DNA from: an uncultured Bacilli bacterium
GTDB lineage: Bacteria; Bacillota_I; Bacilli_A; RF39; UBA660
Length of the DNA stretch: 6,146 nucleotides
NCBI GenBank assembly: GCA_944364005.1
Contig: CALVVW010000065.1
Span: 1 to 6,146, forward strand
Reading direction: 5' to 3'
Part shown: in pieces, positions 1-5,688 of the stretch
How the letters are laid out: the number at the start of each line of letters is the position of its first letter
Numbering within the stretch: position 1 is the first letter of the stretch
Notes under the pieces: generated by a model
What the model saw: only the letters and a program-made list of their open reading frames with translations
Database searches by the model: none
Told to the model about the DNA's origin: nothing
Translations under genes and position numbers: made by a program

Positions 1-84
1 TTATATTCCAAAGCAGCAATAAGTCTTGTAAATTAAATGTTTCTTCATAAACCTGCATTTAATCTAAAAATTCACGTATTGCAG
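1..84. other. window edge with no decidable gene
   Basis: No gene can be supported here. On the minus strand a reading frame opens at an ATG at 58-56 and runs off the window edge as MQVYEETFNLQDLLLLWNI. It has no Shine-Dalgarno site and directly follows an in-frame TAA. On the plus strand a frame entering from the left ends at a TAA at 34-36 (LYSKAAISLVN) and could be the tail of a convergent gene. Neither can be confirmed without the neighbouring sequence. Confidence 0.2.
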
Positions 85-108
85 CAAAAAAGGCAGTACT
101 ATCTGCCT
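85..108 (-). terminator. Rho-independent terminator closing the four-gene operon
   Basis: Read on the minus strand, the sequence AGGCAG-ATAGTA-CTGCCT forms a 6-bp stem with four G:C pairs and a 6-nt loop. A run of T follows at once (positions 91 down to 86). It begins six bases after the stop codon of the metallo-hydrolase gene, which is where the minus-strand operon should end. The plus strand has no comparable T-run after the stem, so it should act on the minus strand only. The stem is short, so efficiency is uncertain. Confidence 0.65.
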
Positions 109-113
109 ACTAT

Positions 114-737
114 TTATAACGTAATTAATTCTTTTACTTCTATTTCTTTATTTATATTGGACTTAAACCAGTCAGCATCTTCTTTCGTCCCTACTACTAG
201 TCCGTAATGAATTGGTATTACTGTTTTAGGATGTAGTTTGTTGGTAAACTCTACGGCTTCTTTTTTATCCATCGTATAAGTTCCACCAATTGGAATACAT
301 AAAACATCACAGTCAATTGTCTCATTTTCCTCTAGGGCATCTGTATCTCCCGCAATGTAATATGTCGTATTATTGATTGCTATTACGTAGCCTACCCAGG
401 AGTTTTCTTTTGGATGAAATTGTTTTTCTTTGTTGTATGCTGGTACTGTTTTTATTTTTATTCCTTCCATTAGTAGTTCTTGATAGGGCTCTACTAAATA
501 AATATCTTGTTTTAGAAATCCCATATTTAATGATTCTTCTTCTATATCATTTGGTCCAATTATTTTGGTAGTTTCTTTCTTTATTTTTAAAATATCTTCT
601 TTGGAGAAATGATCCCAGTGAGTATGAGTAATAAAAATATAGTCAGCATCATGTATTTCTTCTACATTTAAGGGATCAAAATAGATTATCTTCTCTTCTG
701 TTAATTTTATACTACTTTGACAGTTGATTGTTAGCAT
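114..737 (-). CDS. metallo-beta-lactamase-fold hydrolase
   Basis: This is a 207-residue, apparently complete, soluble protein of the metallo-beta-lactamase superfamily, in the small UlaG-like/Lactamase_B_3 branch. The metal-binding motif HTHWDH is at residues 38-43, GDTD with the bridging Asp at 131 and PIHYG with His177. A further His at 108 (in FHPK, before the VGYVI strand) is a candidate third-motif ligand, because the usual His after PAY is Asn102 here. IPIGGTYTMD (148-157) is a hallmark of this subfamily. Such proteins are generally zinc- or manganese-dependent hydrolases; the substrate cannot be read from sequence and no signal peptide is present. The start is set by AGGAAGGA about five bases before the ATG at 737. 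That site lies within the end of the upstream gene, which it overlaps by 26 bp, so translational coupling is likely. It is the last gene of the minus-strand operon. Confidence 0.92.
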   Translation of the reverse strand: MLTINCQSSIKLTEEKIIYFDPLNVEEIHDADYIFITHTHWDHFSKEDILKIKKETTKIIGPNDIEEESLNMGFLKQDIYLVEPYQELLMEGIKIKTVPAYNKEKQFHPKENSWVGYVIAINNTTYYIAGDTDALEENETIDCDVLCIPIGGTYTMDKKEAVEFTNKLHPKTVIPIHYGLVVGTKEDADWFKSNINKEIEVKELITL

Positions 738-1212
738 TTAATCCTTCCTTTCTATATGTTTTTTGTTTTGTGAAATCAAATGTTTTCATTAACATTGTTC
801 TAAAATGATTATCTCTCATTTTTCCTGGATGATAAAATTGTTCTTCTTCCTCTTTAGATAATACAAAATAAATTTGTCCTGTTGTTGTCCAAAGTCTATC
901 TCTATAAGCTTCTGTAAATTTTTGATAGAATTGATATATTCCATCATGGCTTTCTTTATCGCCTGCTGCAAAAATTTCGTATAGTGGTGATAGATTAGAT
1001 AATATTATTCTTTCTCCGTTCATAACTTTTTCTTTTACTGTTTTTACCTTTTCTACACTGTCACAATCTGTTATCTGTATTATCTTATCTCCTAATTCAT
1101 TTAATACATTATTTAATTCCTCTTCAGTATCACTTAAAATGAATCCGCAAAAGAAACAATCCAAATTAATTGATATTTTTAGTTGTTCTAATTCTTTATT
1201 CATTTTTGTCAT
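712..1212 (-). CDS. uncharacterised 166-residue protein
   Basis: I do not recognise this family. The frame is open from an ATG at 1227, but the better start is the ATG at 1212 (MTKMNKELEQ). The sequence AGAAGGA sits five bases before it, and that ribosome site would lie inside the coding region if translation began at 1227. The protein is soluble and charged, with no membrane segment or signal peptide. A CxxC pair (Cys19 and Cys22 in DCFFCGF) could bind metal or be redox active, but there is no second pair. A hydrophobic strand-like stretch (ERIILSNLSPLYEIFAAGD, about 67-85) is followed by an aromatic helix-like region (GIYQFYQKFTEAYRDRLW) and another strand (GQIYFVLS), suggesting an alpha/beta domain. 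The 80-bp gap to the upstream gene shows no terminator, and the 3' end overlaps the hydrolase gene by 26 bp, so it is co-transcribed. Function unknown. Confidence 0.78.
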   Translation of the reverse strand: MTKMNKELEQLKISINLDCFFCGFILSDTEEELNNVLNELGDKIIQITDCDSVEKVKTVKEKVMNGERIILSNLSPLYEIFAAGDKESHDGIYQFYQKFTEAYRDRLWTTTGQIYFVLSKEEEEQFYHPGKMRDNHFRTMLMKTFDFTKQKTYRKEGLNANNQLSK

Positions 1213-1292
1213 TATAATCCTTCTCATTTAATTTTTTATAATAAAACCATAATCTTTATTTTTATTCATATGCAATTTCTCTTGTTTTGAAT

Positions 1293-1712
1293 TTATCGAT
1301 TACTATTTTGACTATTACTTTTTCTTAATAACCGACTTTGATGCATTTTTAAAAATACTTCTTCTCCATCTTCTGGTGCTAAATATAAACCCTTGTAGGA
1401 ATAGGTACCTAAAATTTTATATGGATAATCATTATTATCTATATTTTCTATTGCTAAAATGGTTGCTGGTATTTTTCTATTTTCTGTTGTTTCTTTTTCT
1501 CTTGTTAACATGTAAAATACTTGGTCTTTTCTTGGTACTACAATTTGTTCTTTTAATAATGGAGGGACTTCATTTTCTGTAATTATTTTAGAATTTTCTT
1601 TTATATCATCCATACCTGTTTCATTTAAGTAGAATATTTTTCTCGTTAGTTCAAAACAACCATTCATTTCCTCTATTGGATTTCCTCTAAATACTATTAT
1701 ATTATTTTTCAT
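1293..1712 (-). CDS. uncharacterised 139-residue protein
   Basis: I do not recognise this family. The start is well supported: AAAGGAG lies seven bases before the ATG at 1712, inside the last codons of the ASCH-nucleotidyltransferase gene, which it overlaps by 11 bp. That arrangement suggests translational coupling. The protein is soluble, with no signal peptide or membrane segment. It looks like a small mainly-beta domain. Strand-like stretches are NNIIVFRG (3-10), QIVVPRKDQVFYMLT (56-70), PATILAIENI (82-91) and YKILGTYSYKGLYLAP (98-113). The tail (RLLRKSNSQNSNR) is basic and polar, probably disordered. There are no obvious catalytic clusters: one Cys (19) and one His (124). An accessory or binding partner for the enzyme encoded just upstream is possible, but that rests only on gene order. 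Confidence 0.78.
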   Translation of the reverse strand: MKNNIIVFRGNPIEEMNGCFELTRKIFYLNETGMDDIKENSKIITENEVPPLLKEQIVVPRKDQVFYMLTREKETTENRKIPATILAIENIDNNDYPYKILGTYSYKGLYLAPEDGEEVFLKMHQSRLLRKSNSQNSNR

Positions 1713-2742
1713 CGTTTATCTCCTTTCTAGGGACTATTTTATCACAATTTTCATTATTAGTTACTTCATCCCAGGAAATTACTGTTAATTTTGGCCATTT
1801 TTGTTTCCATTTTTTAGCTTTTTCTTCATAATCTTTTCTGGTTACATCTATTTTTACTGGTCTAATTATTAATCTGAATAGGTCTTCTAGTCCATAGGGA
1901 GCATAAATCTTTATTTTTCCTTGTTGCAACCTTACTCCAAGGCAGGTTATGGTTGTTGACCATCTCGATATTGCCTCTTCTATGGAAAGATATGGTTTTA
2001 TTTCTTGGTTATATTTTTCCTTTTTCCAGATAGGAACACGACATTCATTTTTAATATCGGTCTTTACTTTTAAGTCTTTTAGACGATTTTCTAAGTCTTT
2101 GATTATTTTATCTTCTTGTTCGTATGATGTATCTATATCATAATAGACAATATCATAGTCCGATATATTTTGCTCTACGGGATATTTATGAAAGTAGTTA
2201 AAGACTGTTTGATTGATTGCTCCTGCGCCGACATAATAATCTTTAAAATCAGGATTATCTTTTTGATATTGTTCTAGTCTTTTTAATAGTTCCATTAATG
2301 TCTTATTCTTGTTTAGAATTTTTTCTAGTTGCTTTTTCATATATTCTTCATCAAATGTCCAAACACTTAAATTTCCATTTGTATAGATTGGATGAGATAG
2401 AACTTCTATATCCTCTAATATCCAGGCATAACGGCCTTCTTCATAGATACCACATAGATATTCTTCATTATTTTCCGCTTTTATTTTTTCTATCCAGTCT
2501 TTTGTCATTTTGATACAGTCGATTAGGTTTGCTTTGCAAATAATTTGACCATAAGGATAATCTTTATTTTTTACTAGATTCATTAATTCTTTATTCTCTT
2601 TATATTCTTTAGGGATTTTAGTATTACTTGCATGAATATATAATTCTCCTCTATAAGAGGTTTTCCAACTTCTTGTTTCTATTCTTTTTGTTTTTTCTTT
2701 GATTAAAGTAGCATATGGTTCTGTTAGACTTAGTACTTTCAT
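1702..2742 (-). CDS. ASCH domain fused to NTP_transf_6-type nucleotidyltransferase
   Basis: This 346-residue protein joins two recognisable domains. Residues 1 to about 130 are an ASCH domain: the opening MKVLSLTEPYATLI, then the ligand-pocket signature around KRIETRSW (19-26) and YRGELYIHAS (30-39). ASCH domains are thought to bind RNA or modified nucleosides, and some members hydrolyse acetylcytidine or cut RNA. A helical linker (about 131-165) leads to a domain matching NTP_transf_6 (former DUF925) of the pol-beta superfamily. Its features are VGAGAINQTVFN (171-182), the acidic DYDIVYYD with Asp195, Asp197 and Asp202, SRW (259-261), APYGLEDLF (281-289), IRP (293-295) and KWPKLTV (315-321). 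The glycine motif and DxD are intact, so catalysis is plausible, but the family's substrate is not established. The start is set by GAAGGGAAG upstream of the ATG at 2742. It is the first gene of the operon, behind its own likely promoter. Confidence 0.9.
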   Translation of the reverse strand: MKVLSLTEPYATLIKEKTKRIETRSWKTSYRGELYIHASNTKIPKEYKENKELMNLVKNKDYPYGQIICKANLIDCIKMTKDWIEKIKAENNEEYLCGIYEEGRYAWILEDIEVLSHPIYTNGNLSVWTFDEEYMKKQLEKILNKNKTLMELLKRLEQYQKDNPDFKDYYVGAGAINQTVFNYFHKYPVEQNISDYDIVYYDIDTSYEQEDKIIKDLENRLKDLKVKTDIKNECRVPIWKKEKYNQEIKPYLSIEEAISRWSTTITCLGVRLQQGKIKIYAPYGLEDLFRLIIRPVKIDVTRKDYEEKAKKWKQKWPKLTVISWDEVTNNENCDKIVPRKEINDEK

Positions 2743-2792
2743 ATTTACTTCCCTTCTTTATGTATTCGGCATTTTGGTACTTCTTTTAATTC

Positions 2793-2821
2793 ATTTTAGC
2801 ACAAAAATAAGGACTTGTCGT
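2793..2821 (-). promoter_or_regulatory. likely promoter of the four-gene operon
   Basis: On the minus strand an extended -10 element TGCTAAAAT (TAAAAT at 2798-2793) is preceded by exactly 17 bases and then ACGACA (2821-2816), which matches four of six positions of TTGACA. Transcription would begin near 2786, about 44 bases before the ATG of the ASCH-nucleotidyltransferase gene. The -35 box overlaps the loop and one arm of the terminator of the upstream oxidoreductase gene, so the end of one transcript and the start of the next share DNA. Confidence 0.45.
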
Positions 2822-2826
2822 CCTTA
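2803..2826 (-). terminator. Rho-independent terminator after the SDR gene
   Basis: The minus strand reads TAAGGAC-GACAA-GTCCTTA followed by TTTTT. This is a 7-bp perfect stem with a 5-nt loop and a U-tract (2807-2803). The first three bases of the stem are the TAA stop codon of the oxidoreductase gene, so the hairpin starts inside the reading frame. It separates that gene from the operon to its left. Confidence 0.72.
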
Positions 2827-3756
2827 ACCTTTGTATTCTCCACCATTAATATGAAATACTTGTCCTGTTGTGTATGTAGAGTCATTACTTGCTAGATATA
2901 AGAAAATAGGAGCAATTTCTACTGTTTCTCCTGCTCTTTTCATTGGAGAATCCGAACCTAGTGTTGGTATTTTTGATGCTTCCCAGCAAGCTGGTTGTAG
3001 GGGTGTCCAAAAGACTCCAGGGGATACTGCATTTACTCTGATATTTTTACTGGCTAGATTCGTTGCGAGTGACCTTGTAAAACCAACGATTGCTCCTTTA
3101 CTTGTTACATAATCAATTAATTCTGGCTCTCCTTTAAACGTAGTAATTGATGTTACATTGATAATAGATGCTCCTGGTTGTAGATATGGCAGTGCTTCTT
3201 TGGTTAAATAAAACATTCCGTAGACATTAGTTTTTATCGTATAGTCAAATTGTTCATCAGTAATATTAGTAAGTTCTTTTTGTTGGAATTGTACTCCAGC
3301 ATTATTGATTAAAATATCAATTTTACCAAAAGTATTTAGTGTCTCTTTTATGATTTGTTTAGAAAAACTTCTATCCTTAATATCACCTTTTAATAGTAAG
3401 CACTTTGCTCCAAGACGCTCTACATATTGTTTTGTATAATTAGCATCTTGGTCTTCATTAAAATAAGCAATCACTAGATTTGCTCCTTCTTTAGCAAATA
3501 ATACAGCTACCGCTCTACCAATTCCTGAATCTCCCCCGGTAATGATTGCTACTTTACCAAGTAATTTCCCGCTTGCCTTATAATTTGGATTATCAAAAAC
3601 TGGTTTTGGCATCATTAAATACTCCATTCCTGGTTGTACATTTTGATGTTGTGGTGGAAAACGTACTTGAAAATCTGTACATTTCCAACCGATACCATCC
3701 TGATTTATTGCTTTTAGTCCATAATCATTCATAGTATGAAAAAAATCTTGATTCAT
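2824..3756 (-). CDS. SDR-family NAD(P)-dependent oxidoreductase, YghA/GS39 type
   Basis: This 310-residue cytoplasmic short-chain dehydrogenase/reductase has a full set of classical motifs. They are the nucleotide-binding TGGDSGIG (73-80), GDIKD with Asp125 at the adenine pocket, NNAG (151-154), Asn177, Ser203, and the catalytic YxxxK of Tyr216 and Lys220. VNAVSPGVFWTPL (241-253) follows as expected. The roughly 65-residue leader before the Rossmann fold, with FPPQHQ (33-38) and QPGMEYLMMPKP (41-52), is typical of the YghA / Bacillus general-stress-protein-39 branch. Members are annotated as aldehyde or sugar-alcohol reductases, often stress induced; the true substrate is unknown. The start is set by AGGTGA five bases before the ATG at 3756. 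A terminator hairpin overlaps the stop codon, so the gene is probably expressed alone or as a read-through partner of coaB, which lies 43 bp upstream with no strong terminator between. Confidence 0.95.
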   Translation of the reverse strand: MNQDFFHTMNDYGLKAINQDGIGWKCTDFQVRFPPQHQNVQPGMEYLMMPKPVFDNPNYKASGKLLGKVAIITGGDSGIGRAVAVLFAKEGANLVIAYFNEDQDANYTKQYVERLGAKCLLLKGDIKDRSFSKQIIKETLNTFGKIDILINNAGVQFQQKELTNITDEQFDYTIKTNVYGMFYLTKEALPYLQPGASIINVTSITTFKGEPELIDYVTSKGAIVGFTRSLATNLASKNIRVNAVSPGVFWTPLQPACWEASKIPTLGSDSPMKRAGETVEIAPIFLYLASNDSTYTTGQVFHINGGEYKG

Positions 3757-3776
3757 TTTATCACCTATTCTAGACT

Positions 3777-3803
3777 ATGATACTTAGGTTAAAAAAATGT
3801 TAA
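3777..3803 (-). promoter_or_regulatory. possible promoter of the SDR gene
   Basis: On the minus strand TTAACA (3803-3798, five of six matches to TTGACA) is followed after 15 bases by TATCAT (3782-3777, five of six matches to TATAAT). The spacer is shorter than the usual 17, so this is weak evidence. The -35 box overlaps the coaB stop codon. If it is not a promoter, the gene depends on read-through from coaB. Confidence 0.25.
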
Positions 3804-4684
3804 TTCCTCTTTGGGGGAAATAAAATTTTTCTTAGGCTCTTGGCTATTTCTTGTTTTGTTTTACATTCAGTATATATTCCCTCTTTATTTAAAATTGTTG
3901 CTTTATGCATTCCATTATGAATTTCACTTAGGTTATTTGCAACAATATAGTCTGCATCATTTTTTTGTCTTAATTTATCAGCAGCCTCTAGAAGTTCTTC
4001 TTTTTTTACACCGTCTAATAATTTAAAACCAATTAATAGTATATTGGGATCTAATTTCTTGATTTCTCCTATTACTTTTGGAGTTAGTCCCAGTTTTACC
4101 ATTAAGTTTTTTTCATAGGATGATATTTTATGAGTATTATCGGTTAGTATTTCTGGATTCTCAATAATAGATAATACTTTATTTTTTATTTCTTCTTCGG
4201 TCAATTGTTGTGAAGATAGTTTTTTAGCAATTTCTGCTGCTAGATTCTCACCAGTAACTGTATACTCTCCATAGTAATCACCTACGGCAGAAGCGTGTAC
4301 CATGCCATATATTTTTGTTTCTGTAATAATTTTTCTTAGGGCTTTTAATAAGTCTAGCGTTGATTCTATCGATACGAGTTGTAATTTATCACTTTGTGTT
4401 TTCGGTTTATACGCAAGTTTTGGTGATAGATAAAATAGTGTTCCTAACTCTTCTTCTTGTAATAGTTCATCTGCTACTGTCGCTCCTAGTTTTCCAGTTG
4501 ACATATTAGTGATTTTCATCACTGAATCAATTCTTTCATTGGTTGGTCCAGATGTAATGATAATATTTTTTTTATTCATAATTCCCGCCTTCTTTTCTCT
4601 TATAAAGTTTATTTTTAGTAGTGACCCGGGTGAGCAAGTAAAACATACTAGTGTATTTGGATCTTCGAATGTTCTTTTAATCAT
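3800..4684 (-). CDS. coaB: phosphopantothenate-cysteine ligase (CoaB), streptococcal type, with N-terminal extension
   Basis: CoaB joins 4'-phosphopantothenate to cysteine, driven by a nucleoside triphosphate, in coenzyme A synthesis. Numbering from the internal Met at 4579, the motifs are TSGPT (9-13), ITNMSTGKLG (23-32, with the Asn that in E. coli stabilises the acyl-cytidylate), HASAVGDY (95-102), KLGLTPKVI (162-170), IGFKLL (183-188) and ADYIVANNL (209-217). GFKLL instead of GFAAE is characteristic of the stand-alone CoaB of streptococci and relatives, which is not fused to the CoaC decarboxylase; no coaC is in the window. The conserved domain is only 259 residues and begins at 4579. The frame continues upstream to an ATG at 4684 preceded by a perfect AAGGAGG, adding 35 residues (MIKRTFEDPNTLVCFTCSPG and on) that I do not recognise. 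I chose the longer start for its ribosome site and the TATAAT just upstream; both starts may be used. Confidence 0.88.
   Translation of the reverse strand: MIKRTFEDPNTLVCFTCSPGSLLKINFIREKKAGIMNKKNIIITSGPTNERIDSVMKITNMSTGKLGATVADELLQEEELGTLFYLSPKLAYKPKTQSDKLQLVSIESTLDLLKALRKIITETKIYGMVHASAVGDYYGEYTVTGENLAAEIAKKLSSQQLTEEEIKNKVLSIIENPEILTDNTHKISSYEKNLMVKLGLTPKVIGEIKKLDPNILLIGFKLLDGVKKEELLEAADKLRQKNDADYIVANNLSEIHNGMHKATILNKEGIYTECKTKQEIAKSLRKILFPPKRN
4584..4591 (-). promoter_or_regulatory. internal ribosome binding site for the shorter CoaB form
   Basis: On the minus strand AAGGCGGG ends four bases before an in-frame ATG at 4579. That ATG is where the conserved CoaB domain begins (MNKKNIIITSGPT). 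The match to the consensus is less perfect than the AAGGAGG at 4698-4692 serving the ATG at 4684. Its presence suggests this was the original start or remains a second one. Confidence 0.5.
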
Positions 4685-4704
4685 ACAAATCCCTCCTTAA
4701 TTGC

Positions 4705-4710
4705 ATTATA
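4705..4710 (-). promoter_or_regulatory. -10 element for coaB
   Basis: A perfect TATAAT reads leftward 20 bases before the AT of the ATG at 4684. Transcription would start close to 4698, giving a very short leader that begins at the Shine-Dalgarno site. The hexamer 17 bases upstream (TATACT) is a poor -35 box, so a regulator may be needed. The position facing the divergent LysR-type gene fits such control. Confidence 0.4.
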
Positions 4711-4725
4711 TTACCTTTTGTGTTA

Positions 4726-4753
4726 TAAGTATAATATATATTATTTATACTTA
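4726..4753. promoter_or_regulatory. inverted repeat, candidate LysR-type operator
   Basis: TAAGTATAA (4726-4734) is repeated as its exact reverse complement TTATACTTA (4745-4753), with a 10-bp centre. The half-sites are about two helical turns apart, which suits binding by a dimer or tetramer on one DNA face. It covers the likely -10 box of the LysR-type gene and ends five bases before that gene's Shine-Dalgarno site. LysR-type regulators commonly bind such dyads beside their own gene and repress it. The arms are AT-rich, so chance cannot be excluded. Confidence 0.4.
4730..4735 (+). promoter_or_regulatory. -10 element for the LysR-type gene
   Basis: A perfect TATAAT lies 35 bases before the ATG at 4771, placing transcription start near 4742. 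No good -35 box is seen 16-18 bases upstream. The element lies in the left arm of the inverted repeat, so a protein bound there should block it. Other AT-rich hexamers nearby (TATACT at 4746) are alternatives. Confidence 0.4.
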
Positions 4754-4770
4754 ATATAAGGAGTAATTAT

Positions 4771-5664
4771 ATGAATGCTAATTATGAACTTTATAAGATT
4801 TTCTATTATGTTGTAATTCATGGAAGTATTTCTAAAGCGGCTAACGCCTTGTTCATTTCCCAGCCTGCTGTATCTCAGGCTATTAAAAACCTAGAAAATA
4901 CACTGGGTGGAAAATTGTTTATTCGGACTAAGCAAGGAATTTTGTTGACTGAAGAAGGAAATGTTTTCTTTCAATATGTAAAAACTGGAATTGAAGCATT
5001 TCAAAATGGAGAAAATGCATTTTTAAATTATATGAACTTAGATAGCGGGTCAATCCGTATTGGTGCTAGTACTACTATTACTAGAAATATTGTGATGCCT
5101 TATATCGAGCAGTTTCATAGATTGCATCCTAATGTTGATATTAAAATTACTAATCAGCTGACTTCTGAACTTATTACTATGCTTCGTAAAGGTGATTTAG
5201 ATTTACTGGTTGTGAATCTTCCTATGCAAAAACAAAAAGATGTAAAAATTATACCAATCTGTAAAGTTCATGATATTTTTGTTGGTAATAAACATTATTA
5301 TGAAAAAACCAAAGGAAAGATTACGGCTTCTGATTTAGCTAATTTTCCTTTGGTTACTCAAAAGGAGCCTAGTAATACTCGTCAATTTTTAAATCATTAT
5401 TTAGAAGAAAATCAGGTATCTACTAAGATTTCTAATGAGATTGTTAGTTCTAGTTTAGTGATTGATTTTGTGAAAGCTGGTTTTGGAGTTGGATATGCTA
5501 CTAAGGAGTTTATCTTAGATGATTTAAAGAAGAAGAAGCTATACGAGATTAAAATTACTCCTAATATTCCTGCAAGAGAAGTTGGTATTGTTTTATTAGA
5601 TAAGTCTATTCCTAATTACAGTGCATTAAAATTAGTGGAAATCATGACGAAAAAACAGTCATAG
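4771..5664 (+). CDS. LysR-family transcriptional regulator
   Basis: This 297-residue protein has the standard length and layout of LysR-type regulators. The N-terminal winged helix-turn-helix includes GSISKAANALFISQPAVSQA (18-37), then KNLENTLGGKLFIRTKQGILLT (39-60), where the recognition helix, the L-E-x-x-L-G turn and the wing are all conserved. A linker helix follows (about 62-90). The periplasmic-binding-like effector domain begins near 93 with GSIRIGAS; it includes GDLDLLVV (141-148), where family members read GxLDlai, and FVKAGFGVGYAT (233-244). The effector ligand cannot be told from sequence. The start is set by AAGGAG seven bases before the ATG. The gene is divergent from coaB across 86 bp, so coaB or the regulator itself are the natural targets. 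Its 3' end forms half of a shared terminator palindrome with the convergent kinase gene. Confidence 0.95.
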   Translation: MNANYELYKIFYYVVIHGSISKAANALFISQPAVSQAIKNLENTLGGKLFIRTKQGILLTEEGNVFFQYVKTGIEAFQNGENAFLNYMNLDSGSIRIGASTTITRNIVMPYIEQFHRLHPNVDIKITNQLTSELITMLRKGDLDLLVVNLPMQKQKDVKIIPICKVHDIFVGNKHYYEKTKGKITASDLANFPLVTQKEPSNTRQFLNHYLEENQVSTKISNEIVSSSLVIDFVKAGFGVGYATKEFILDDLKKKKLYEIKITPNIPAREVGIVLLDKSIPNYSALKLVEIMTKKQS

Positions 5665-5688
5665 AAAAATTATGACTGTTTATTTTTT
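5653..5688. terminator. bidirectional terminator shared by convergent genes
   Basis: AAACAGTCATA (5653-5663) pairs perfectly with TATGACTGTTT (5671-5681) across a 7-nt loop. On the plus strand a T-run follows (5683-5688). On the minus strand the opposite flank gives TTTTTT (5655-5650). It should end both the LysR-type transcript and the kinase transcript. Both stop codons lie within or at the edge of the hairpin. Confidence 0.8.

Noticed and set aside
61..120. Minus-strand peptide AFFAAIREFLD ending just before the left-edge frame, suggesting a broken gene
   Set aside because: The stretch largely coincides with the terminator hairpin and its T-run and is preceded by an in-frame TAG 12 bases upstream. 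Chance coding is the simpler reading.
377..571. Plus-strand open frame opposite the metallo-hydrolase gene
   Set aside because: It is antisense to a clear gene, leucine-rich through complementarity, with no ribosome site. The similar plus-strand frames at 1376-1582, 1949-2143, 2298-2513, 2870-3112, 3546-3734, 3811-4026 and 4509-4700 were rejected for the same reason.
1229..1270. 13-codon minus-strand frame (MNKNKDYGFIIKN) between the two unknown genes
   Set aside because: It has no convincing ribosome site, is very short and shows no attenuator structure downstream.
3798..3840. Possible terminator at the end of coaB (TTCC...GGAA followed by seven T)
   Set aside because: The stem is only four base pairs plus a mismatch, and six bases separate it from the T-run. 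It is too weak to call, so read-through to the oxidoreductase gene stays possible.
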